Below, in pieces: positions 33,171 through 45,100 of a stretch of 64,000 bases of DNA (position 1 is its first letter; every line of letters starts with the position of its first letter). The notes below the pieces were generated by a model. It was not told where the DNA came from and did not search any database. It saw only the letters and a list, made by a program, of their open reading frames with translations. Source of the DNA: Lithobates sylvaticus (Eukaryota > Chordata > Amphibia > Anura > Ranidae); the NCBI GenBank assembly GCA_028564925.1, contig CM053034.1, positions 158,598,987-158,662,986 of the forward strand, given 5' to 3'. The position numbers and the translations under genes are program-made.

Positions 33171-36100
33171 ATGTCAACATCCAGTCAAAATCCTTTTAAG
33201 GATCAGGCTTTTATGTCAGAATTTATCACGCTATACAGAAAAAATAAAAACCTGTGGGAGGTCAAAAAAGCCCTTATATGGAAATAGGGATGTCCGGAAG
33301 GTAACACTGGGGCCACTTTTGGATTTTGTGAAGACTCGAGACCCCAACGCAGACATCAAGTTTATTGAAGCCCGAATTTCAAGTTTGAGGCACATGTACA
33401 AGCGGGAGCACAACAAGATTGCGGAGCCACTCAGATCAGAAGCAGCAGCAGAGGATGTTTATGTACCCAAGCTGTGGTACTACAACCAACTGTGTTTTCT
33501 AGGTGACCAGATGGAACCCAGGCAATCACTGTCCACTCTTCCCTCTACCCTTCCCTCCACCCTTCCCTCCACTCTTCCCTCCACCCCAGCTAAGGCTTCC
33601 ACGGAAGTAGAAGACCCCTCCACCTTGGAGCTAGCTGATGCGCCCAGCTGGAGCCAGGTATATATTTTTTGGCCTAAATAGTGATTGGGTGAATATTAAT
33701 GATGTAAATGTAAAGATTAGAATTGCTTACAAATGTATGTTTTAATCATAAATTCTATTATGCGGAACCACCTCCACTCCCACTCTATAACAGGCCGCTA
33801 TGTCTTTTCACGGCTTACCGATTACCCGCTTCTTGTAGCTTGTCATTCATTGTCTAGGGGTTTCCCAGGTTAGTAACCATCAATTGCGGAGACCCATACT
33901 CCAACCACCTTTCATTTGGACAGATTTTGGATGATTATTTAACAACGTTTAAACAGTACACAGTGTCTCGGTTGTAAATTGAGGGCATGGGTGAAAAAGC
34001 TCAGGCACTTCTGAACTGCTATAAATATAGGGAGAGTACTCAGCGCTGTCAGAAATAAATAAATAAAACTAAAAAAGATGCTGAACTGCTGGCAGCCCAA
34101 GAAAGGTTATTAAGAAAGGCCAGAGAGTAGCCCCTCACAACTGGACACTTCACTGTTGGATATACCCTTGTCCGCAGATGTAGCAAACAACAAGTGACTT
34201 GGAACCAGCAAAGTGTCCGCCACACACTATGTTGTAAGGAAAGGGTGTTTTTTTGCAACAGTTCCGAGGTTACGTTTAGCTTTCAGCCGTTGCAGCAAAA
34301 CAGTAGGGCATGGCAATTCACTAGTGTCCATACATCTCAGCTCCTAACAAGCAGCCAGCCCCACTGCCCTCCTCCGAAGAGCCCCCTCCTCCGTGTTCGC
34401 CGGTACGAGTCGATATGCCTCTCCAATCCTGAGAGGACACGGGGACACTTCAGAATCCTCCTTCAATTGCTGTGCCTCAAACTAGCCAGTTCTGAGGCTC
34501 GGGAACAGATGGATCCCCACCACAGACAACAAGGGCCTCTGGGGCTGGTCAGGGTGACCCGGCTTCCAGGGCCAGCAGACACTCCTGGGCCCAGGAACAC
34601 TTGTGGGGTTGTTGCGGACCAGAACCAGGAATCTAAAGTGAAGCTCAAGCCTGAACACATGACCTCAGCATCTCAAATCCCGCTTCCCAAAATACACAGT
34701 GGGGCCAGACGCTCCCACTGATTGTGTCCGAGCAAATGTAACCTCATAATGTGTACAACTAGCAAATTTGTGAGGCCTAGTGTGCATTAACACGGCCTAT
34801 ACCCCAAAGAGAAGCTTAAACAGATAGACATAAAAAGTATATGCATGTGAAAAAAAGTTTTTTATTAAGGGCTACAGGCCCAAAGGTAAATCAATAAGTA
34901 AGTAAGTAAACATATAAATGTACAAGGCAGTGTGTATACATGGTATTCATGTGTAACCATAGATATGTACAAAAATGCATAAATTGCACAACAACTTGCG
35001 ATAATATCGGGGTCTTTCAGGAAAATGCCGACATGTTTCGGACGGACGTCCTTTTTCAAGGCAATATCTGTTCCTGTATTTGCTCAATAATACTGTATAA
35101 GACAGAGTAGAGTCATTAGTATACAACATAATGTGTTAATAGGTATAAACCTGTGAATTACACCGCTCAATGGTAATGGTACTCACTTGCAAAGGGGTTA
35201 AGGGGCTAAGGGTGGGCCCAGTGGTCTTGGGGTACAGGAGTATGGTATCAATATGTCCATGCAGTATACCATGGATCTTGTGCTATTAAAAGCAAACGGC
35301 TGCTACACATTTGAAAGGCTGCAAGATCTCCAAGCCATGCAATGAGGGGTTGCAATGGCTAATAGTGCCTGGACCAAGGTGGTAAATGGCTATAGAGTAA
35401 AGAGGAGTGGATAGAGTAACATTAGTATCACTTGGTAGTGAGGAGGAGTAGGTTATTGCAACATGAATTGCAAAAAGTAAGATACTAGTATTACCTGGTA
35501 GAGGGAGAGTTTGTAGTCAGCTGTGGTATAGCAAAACGCCGGCAGGAAAGTGTGGTATCTGATTCCGCCATTGTAGAGACTGATATAGTGTGTGATAGTG
35601 GGTATCAGCTGTGCAAGCCGTGGTGGGAGGTAATTGCACTGAGCTGTGGTAGTTACAAGGCCAGGTGTGGGGATGGTGGCTGAGAGGCCACAATATACTA
35701 TCCCCAATGTTGAGATCTCAGATGCGGCGGCGCCGCGCGTCGACACGTCCAGAGGGGGCGTGGCCTCGTGCGGCGTCGGAGCGTCACCGACGCGGGCAGA
35801 CTAACCCCTCCCCGTGTGCTGGAACGCAAGCGGGGGGGCGCGCGTGTGATGGCAAGACGTGCGCCTCAATGGGTATGTGTGGCGCATGCGCCGTATGAGA
35901 TACGCGCATGCGCACATGGTCTTACCCGCGCCGGGCAGCCAGTGCATCGAATGGAAGCAGGGGAGCCAGTATATGTATTAAATCGATGGTATTGAGGAGG
36001 GGTAAAGCAATATAAATGCATTGCAACTGCATTTAGTGTGTTTAAACATATGGTATTTCAAGCAAGTGGGTCACATTACCATGGAGATAGGTAGGAGGCC

Positions 36101-39100
36101 CCCTAATGGACAGAGACAGACACAGCATTTGGAATAGCAAAAACAGCAATATTCACATATTTGCAAAGGGTAATAGAAACATATGTATATATACAGTATA
36201 TTAGTGTCATTAGGTTTGGGTAGATATAAAGACATTGCAAACACTGCGATAAGGTCAACATAATATGACATGGTATAAACATATTTGTAAAACATTACAG
36301 CAGGTGCACTTTTATTGGGACAGAGCAGGGTGACCATAATGTGGGTGAGTGGTTGAACCAGGTGGAGGAGGGGTTCCAGAGGACAGAGTACTCGGGGAGC
36401 CCATCTCAATACCTGTGAAAGTTATAAATCAAGTTCGCATACCCCTGATTCAAAGCCCTCAAGATAGGGCTTGAAGTTGAATGCCTCGTTGAGGCCAGGG
36501 GGGGATGTAGCATTGAGGTGAAAAATCCATTTGAGCTCACTTTGAAGTAGGGATTTGTTATAGTCACCCCCTCTGTTAGATGGGGGAATATGGTCAAGTG
36601 CTCTGAATGTGATCTGAGGGGTTGAGTCCTGGTGCAGTATTGCACAGTGTCGCCCTAGGGGGAGGTCAGGGTCTTTTTGGTTGATACTAAGAATGTGTCG
36701 ATAAATGCGTTTCCAAAAGGGAAGTTTGGTTTTCCCAACATAAAAACACCCACACTCGCACTCTAGTAAGTAAACGATGCCGACTGAGCGGCAGTTGACA
36801 AAATGTTGGGGGAAGAAGGGTTGTCCATTGGGTAGAGTATTGGATCTGTTGGATTTAGATAAGTACTTGCAGTATCTGCACTTACCACAGGGGAATGTCC
36901 CCTTTGTATGTTTTTGTAAATAACTGACAGGGGTGTATTCACTTCTGATTAGTTTGTCACGGAGTGAGGGAGCTCGTCTATAAGTAAGTAATGGGTGTGC
37001 TGGTACAAATGGAGGCAGTGAATGATCTGTAGTTAGGATATACCAATGTTTCTCTAAAATCTGCGTAATAGAGGAGTGTTGTTCACAAAAATTGGTGATA
37101 ATTCGCAGTGGGGTTTGTTTGGCTTGTGGATTTGAGGGGAAAAGTAAGGAGTTACGTGTTTTAAATTTAGCTTTTTTATACGCTATTTTCAAAATTTTGG
37201 GTGGGTATCCTCGTTCTAACAACCTATTTCGTAAAACCGAGGCCTCATTTTCAAAGGAGGCCTCGGTTGAACAATTGCGGCGGGCACGGAGGTATTGGGC
37301 ATATGGGATAGAGTTAAGGAGAGGTTCCGGGTGGAAACTGGAGGCAGCAAGGATCGTGTTGCCTGCAGTGGGTTTGCGATATAAGTGGCTTTGGATGTGG
37401 CCTTCAGAGTCTTTTTTAAGAGTAAGATCTAGAAAACAAATGGAAGTGGGGCTAAAGGTCATGGTAAATCTCAAATTTAACCGATTGGCAGTATTCAAAT
37501 GGGTCAAAAAGTCTTGTAGGGTTTGGCTGGATCCCTGCCAGACAATGAAAATGTCGTCGATATATCGACGAAAAGTAACAATGTGTTTGGTGTACATATT
37601 GGCAGAGGGGTCTGAAAAAAGAAGACGTTCCCACTCCCCCAAGTACAGATTGGCGTAGGCCGGTGCGCAACAAGTGCCCATGGCCACGCCCTGTACTTGG
37701 AGGTAGTGGGAACCGTCAAAGGAAAAAAAGTTGTTATTAAGAATGAAGTTTAAAGCATTTATGATAAATGTAGAAAGGTCAATAGAGTATAGGGAAGAAG
37801 TGGTGAGTATGTGTCGAATGGCAGAGAGTCCTAGGGTGTGAGGAATCGAGCTGTATAATGCCTCAACATCGATCGCGACAAGTAAGGTGTCGGGACCAAT
37901 GGTTAGGGAGGACAAGCTTTGTAAAAGATGAGTAGTGTCTCTTATGTAAGAAGGAAGTTGGATAACTAGGGGTTGCAGTAGTTTATCAATGTAACGGCTA
38001 AGGTTGTCTGTAAGAGAGCCTCTTCCGGAAACTATGGGCCTGCCTGGTGGTCTGAGTAGGTTTTTGTGCACTTTGGGGAGTGCATAGAACGTAGCTATAC
38101 GTGGAAATTTGGTTCTAACATAGTCACTGGTATTCTTGTCTAATACCCCTTGTGTGGTGGCAGAATCTATGAGTGTATATAGTTGTTGTTGTGCTAGAGA
38201 AATAAAAGATGTGGGGATCTTTTTGTACCATTCCTTATTCTGAAGGATATCATGGCACATTTGAGTATAATGGTCTCTATCCAGTATAACAATATTTCCG
38301 CCTTTGTCGGCGGGTTTTATTATTATCGTGGAATTGGTTTTAAGATTTTGAAGAGCGAGGTATTGATTGTATGAGAAGTTTCTTGCCTTAGATCGATTGG
38401 GATAGATTTTTAGGTTGCGAATTTCCCGTGTAACTGCCTGCAAAAATAGTGCGGCTCGGGGATTGGTGCTGGGGGGTGGGTAAAAACTAGATTTCTTTTT
38501 TATGGTTATTTTGGAGGGTGGATGTGATGAGGTGAGAGGGTTGTCATCAGTGCTGGCTAAGAGAGTGTCAAGATCAAGAGTATCTATTAGGTTGGAATTG
38601 TCACTTTCATCCAAGAGTTCAGTTAACTGTTGGAGGGCCGTGGTTTCCACTGCAGAGTGTAGAAGCAAATCCGAAAATGGATTGGGTGTGTATATGCTAT
38701 GTAATAGCAGTTTACGGACAAACAAATGAATGTCTTTGATGACAGTGAATTTGTCTATGTGAGATACAGGACAGAAGGTGAGTCCCTTTTCAAGGACAGA
38801 AATTTCATGCTTGGTGAGTGAGTGTTTGGAAAGGTTGATGATGTTAGAAGACAGTGGGGTTATCTTGGTGTTCTTTTTGGTTGGTAAGTGTTGTTGTGTT
38901 GGATTCTTTGTGAAGCTCGCATTAGGTCTAAAAAATCAAAATGTTGGGAAGATGAAGGTAGAGAGTGTGATCTGGAGGTCTTCGAGGACGAGGGAGCAAC
39001 CGACGGATCTCTAGCCGGTGAGTCGTCGGTAGGTCCCTCGGGATCGGAGACCTCGTCACTGGAAAGGTTGGGTGTGCGGCCTCTTTTTGGATTACGTGGA

Positions 39101-42100
39101 CCTCGTGTGGGATGGGGTTTGGGTGCAACATGTGAATTATCTGTGTTGCGGTCGGCAGCATATTTGGGAGGTATAGGTTTAGAGGTGAGGCGTGCTGGAG
39201 CTGGTGGGCGTACAGCACGGTTGGCCTCGTTCCATTTGTAGGCTCTTTCCTCTTGGAAAGCTTTTTTGTCGCGGAAGAATTTTTTGTCCTTCTGCGTCAA
39301 AGTATCATGGTTGAATTTATCAAAGCGTTTTTTGAGTTGAAGATCAAGTGTTTTGTATAATGGATGATCTAGGAATTGTGCGAGTTGGATATTTAATGAT
39401 GCTAATTTAGCATCAAGAGCAGACATCTGTGTCTCGTATTGTTGTATCAAAAGTTTCATCAAATCAATGGAACATTGTTTGAGGACACCCTCCCAGGCCT
39501 GCTTGAAGTCTGGGGGGATGTCCTGAAATGTAGGAAAAATTTGGACCCTGAGCCCGAAAGGGTTGATACTGTGGGCAATATAGTCCTTAAAGGACTTGAT
39601 GTGCCAGAAAAGAGAGGCTTTTTTCTGGACAGTATGTGTAAGATTGAGAAAAACAAATCGTAATTGGGATTCAAATTCATTGAATTCATTGGATTGGAAT
39701 TGCTGTAAAGTGCTAGTCATGCGGGTCTCCCAATCCTCCCCAAGGAAGGTTGCCATGGTGGTTAGGGGAATACTCTAGGGGTGATATTCACAAAACCAGG
39801 TTAGAGGTAATAATGATCATAAGGTACAGAGCAAAAATCAAAACTCGTGTTTACATAAGGTCATATAAAGAGACATGAATATGAATGAGGTAAAGAGTGC
39901 CAGCAATCACTTGCTCAGGTAGGGGTTTTATTATGGCTTAACCATAAGTGAATCGAAATACAATATTTATTGGGCAAGTGAGTGGTGGCAGGTTGGTCTA
40001 TCGCTTCTCACATATAAAAATAGCAAATTTGTGAGGCCTAGTGTGCATTAACACGGCCTATACCCCAAAGAGAAGCTTAAACAGATAGACATAAAAAGTA
40101 TATGCATGTGAAAAAAAGTTTTTTATTAAGGGCTACAGGCCCAAAGGTAAATCAATAAGTAAGTAAGTAAACATATAAATGTACAAGGCAGTGTGTATAC
40201 ATGGTATTCATGTGTAACCATAGATATGTACAAAAATGCATAAATTGCACAACAACTTGCGATAATATCGGGGTCTTTCAGGAAAATGCCGACATGTTTC
40301 GGACGGACGTCCTTTTTCAAGGCAATATCTGTTCCTGTATTTGCTCAATAATACTGTATAAGACAGAGTAGAGTCATTAGTATACAACATAATGTGTTAA
40401 TAGGTATAAACCTGTGAATTACACCGCTCAATGGTAATGGTACTCACTTGCAAAGGATACCCCTGAAGGGGTATCAACCCTTTCGGGCTCAGGGTCCAAA
40501 TTTTTCCTACATTTCAGGACATCCCCCCAGACTTCAAGCAGGCCTGGGAGGGTGTCCTCAAACAATGTTCCATTGATTTGATGAAACTTTTGATACAACA
40601 ATACGAGACACAGATGTCTGCTCTTGATGCTAAATTAGCATCATTAAATATCCAACTCGCACAATTCCTAGATCATCCATTATACAAAACACTTGATCTT
40701 CAACTCAAAAAACGCTTTGATAAATTCAACCATGATACTTTGACGCAGAAGGACAAAAAATTCTTCCGCGACAAAAAAGCTTTCCAAGAGGAAAGAGCCT
40801 ACAAATGGAACGAGGCCAACCGTGCTGTACGCCCACCAGCTCCAGCACGCCTCACCTCTAAACCTATACCTCCCAAATATGCTGCCGACCGCAACACAGA
40901 TAATTCACATGTTGCACCCAAACCCCATCCCACACGAGGTCCACGTAATCCAAAAAGAGGCCGCACACCCAACCTTTCCAGTGACGAGGTCTCCGATCCC
41001 GAGGGACCTACCGACGACTCACCGGCTAGAGATCCGTCGGTTGCTCCCTCGTCCTCGAAGACCTCCAGATCACACTCTCTACCTTCATCTTCCCAACATT
41101 TTGATTTTTTAGACCTAATGCGAGCTTCACAAAGAATCCAACACAACAACACTTACCAACCAAAAAGAACACCAAGATAACCCCACTGTCTTCTAACATC
41201 ATCAACCTTTCCAAACACTCACTCACCAAGCATGAAATTTCTGTCCTTGAAAAGGGACTCACCTTCTGTCCTGTATCTCACATAGACAAATTCACTGTCA
41301 TCAAAGACATTCATTTGTTTGTCCGTAAACTGCTATTACATAGCATATACACACCCAATCCATTTTCGGATTTGCTTCTACACTCTGCAGCGGAAACCAC
41401 GGCCCTCCAACAGTTAACTGAACTCTTGGATGAAAGTGACAATTCCAACCTAATAGATACTCTTGATCTTGACACTCTCTTAGCCAGCACTGATGACAAC
41501 CCTCTCACCTCATCACATCCACCCTCCAAAATAACCATAAAAAAGAAATCTAGTTTTTACCCACCCCCCAGCACCAATCCCCGAGCCGCACTATTTTTGC
41601 AGGCAGTTACACGGGAAATTCGCAACCTAAAAATCTATCCCAATCGATCTAAGGCAAGAAACTTCTCATACAATCAATACCTCGCTCTTCAAAATCTTAA
41701 AACCAATTCCACGATAATAATAAAACCCGCCGACAAAGGCGGAAATATTGTTATACTGGATAGAGACCATTATACTCAAATGTGCCATGATATCCTTCAG
41801 AATAAGGAATGGTACAAAAAGATCCCCACATCTTTTATTTCTCTAGCACAACAACAACTATATACACTCATAGATTCTGCCACCACACAAGGGGTATTAG
41901 ACAAGAATACCAGTGACTATGTTAGAACCAAATTTCCACGTATAGCTACGTTCTATGCACTCCCCAAAGTGCACAAAAACCTACTCAGACCACCAGGCAG
42001 GCCCATAGTTTCCGGAAGAGGCTCTCTTACAGACAACCTTAGCCGTTACATTGATAAACTACTGCAACCCCTAGTTATCCAACTTCCTTCTTACATAAGA

Positions 42101-45100
42101 GACACTACTCATCTTTTACAAAGCTTGTCCTCCCTAACCATTGGTCCCGACACCTTACTTGTCGCGATCGATGTTGAGGCATTATACAGCTCGATTCCTC
42201 ACACCCTAGGACTCTCTGCCATTCGACACATACTCACCACTTCTTCCCTATACTCTATTGACCTTTCTACATTTATCATAAATGCTTTAAACTTCATTCT
42301 TAATAACAACTTTTTTTCCTTTGACGGTTCCCACTACCTCCAAGTACAGGGCGTGGCCATGGGCACTTGTTGCGCACCGGCCTACGCCAATCTGTACTTG
42401 GGGGAGTGGGAACGTCTTCTTTTTTCAGACCCCTCTGCCAATATGTACACCAAACACATTGTTACTTTTCGTCGATATATCGACGACATTTTCATTGTCT
42501 GGCAGGGATCCAGCCAAACCCTACAAGACTTTTTGACCCATTTGAATACTGCCAATCGGTTAAATTTGAGATTTACCATGACCTTTAGCCCCACTTCCAT
42601 TTGTTTTCTAGATCTTACTCTTAAAAAAGACTCTGAAGGCCACATCCAAAGCCACTTATATCGCAAACCCACTGCAGGCAACACGATCCTTGCTGCCTCC
42701 AGTTTCCACCCGGAACCTCTCCTTAACTCTATCCCATATGCCCAATACCTCCGTGCCCGCCGCAATTGTTCAACCGAGGCCTCCTTTGAAAATGAGGCCT
42801 CGGTTTTACGAAATAGGTTGTTAGAACGAGGATACCCACCCAAAATTTTGAAAATAGCGTATAAAAAAGCTAAATTTAAAACACGTAACTCCTTACTTTT
42901 CCCCTCAAATCCACAAGCCAAACAAACCCCACTGCGAATTATCACCAATTTTTGTGAACAACACTCCTCTATTACGCAGATTTTAGAGAAACATTGGTAT
43001 ATCCTAACTACAGATCATTCACTGTCTCCATTTGTACCAGCACACCCATTACTTACTTATAGACGAGCTCCCTCACTCCGTGACAAACTAATCAGAAGTG
43101 AATACACCCCTGTCAGTTATTTACAAAAACATACAAAGGGGACATTCCCCTGTGGTAAGTGCAGATACTGCAAGTACTTATCTAAATCCAACAGATCCAA
43201 TACTCTACCCAATGGACAACCCTTCTTCCCCCAACATTTTGTCAACTGCCGCTCAGTCGGCATCGTTTACTTACTAGAGTGCGAGTGTGGGTGTTTTTAT
43301 GTTGGGAAAACCAAACTTCCCTTTTGGAAACGCATTTATCGACACATTCTTAGTATCAACCAAAAAGACCCTGACCTCCCCCTAGGGCGACACTGTGCAA
43401 TACTGCACCAGGACTCAACCCCTCAGATCACATTCAGAGCACTTGACCATATTCCCCCATCTAACAGAGGGGGTGACTATAACAAATCCCTACTTCAAAG
43501 TGAGCTCAAATGGATTTTTCACCTCAATGCTACATCCCCCCCTGGCCTCAACGAGGCATTCAACTTCAAGCCCTATCTTGAGGGCTTTGAATCAGGGGTA
43601 TGCGAACTTGATTTATAACTTTCACAGGTATTGAGATGGGCTCCCCGAGTACTCTGTCCTCTGGAACCCCTCCTCCACCTGGTTCAACCACTCACCCACA
43701 TTATGGTCACCCTGCTCTGTCCCAATAAAAGTGCACCTGCTGTAATGTTTTACAAATATGTTTATACCATGTCATATTATGTTGACCTTATCGCAGTGTT
43801 TGCAATGTCTTTATATCTACCCAAACCTAATGACACTAATATACTGTATATATACATATGTTTCTATTACCCTTTGCAAATATGTGAATATTGCTGTTTT
43901 TGCTATTCCAAATGCTGTGTCTGTCTCTGTCCATTAGGGGGCCTCCTACCTATCTCCATGGTAATGTGACCCACTTGCTTGAAATACCATATGTTTAAAC
44001 ACACTAAATGCAGTTGCAATGCATTTATATTGCTTTACCCCTCCTCAATACCATCGATTTAATACATATACTGGCTCCCCTGCTTCCATTCGATGCACTG
44101 GCTGCCCGGCGCGGGTAAGACCATGTGCGCATGCGCGTATCTCATACGGCGCATGCGCCACACATACCCATTGAGGCGCACGTCTTGCCATCACACGCGC
44201 GCCCCCCCGCTTGCGTTCCAGCACACGGGGAGGGGTTAGTCTGCCCGCGTCGGTGACGCTCCGACGCCGCACGAGGCCACGCCCCCTCTGGACGTGTCGA
44301 CGCGCGGCGCCGCCGCATCTGAGATCTCAACATTGGGGATAGTATATTGTGGCCTCTCAGCCACCATCCCCACACCTGGCCTTGTAACTACCACAGCTCA
44401 GTGCAATTACCTCCCACCACGGCTTGCACAGCTGATACCCACTATCACACACTATATCAGTCTCTACAATGGCGGAATCAGATACCACACTTTCCTGCCG
44501 GCGTTTTGCTATACCACAGCTGACTACAAACTCTCCCTCTACCAGGTAATACTAGTATCTTACTTTTTGCAATTCATGTTGCAATAACCTACTCCTCCTC
44601 ACTACCAAGTGATACTAATGTTACTCTATCCACTCCTCTTTACTCTATAGCCATTTACCACCTTGGTCCAGGCACTATTAGCCATTGCAACCCCTCATTG
44701 CATGGCTTGGAGATCTTGCAGCCTTTCAAATGTGTAGCAGCCGTTTGCTTTTAATAGCACAAGATCCATGGTATACTGCATGGACATATTGATACCATAC
44801 TCCTGTACCCCAAGACCACTGGGCCCACCCTTAGCCCCTTAACCCCTTTGCAAGTGAGTACCATTACCATTGAGCGGTGTAATTCACAGGTTTATACCTA
44901 TTAACACATTATGTTGTATACTAATGACTCTACTCTGTCTTATACAGTATTATTGAGCAAATACAGGAACAGATATTGCCTTGAAAAAGGACGTCCGTCC
45001 GAAACATGTCGGCATTTTCCTGAAAGACCCCGATATTATCGCAAGTTGTTGTGCAATTTATGCATTTTTGTACATATCTATGGTTACACATGAATACCAT

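Noticed and set aside
32865-33287. Frame full of VCGYWWL repeats running into the MADF region
   Set aside because: The repetitive part is a TG-rich minisatellite upstream of the likely start at 33171.
34194-34721. 175-codon open frame in the MADF intron
   Set aside because: No recognisable domain, and it lies in an intron between two supported exons.
37092-37658. 188-codon frame opposite PLE-A ORF2 (also 42382-42948)
   Set aside because: Antisense shadow of the reverse transcriptase gene.
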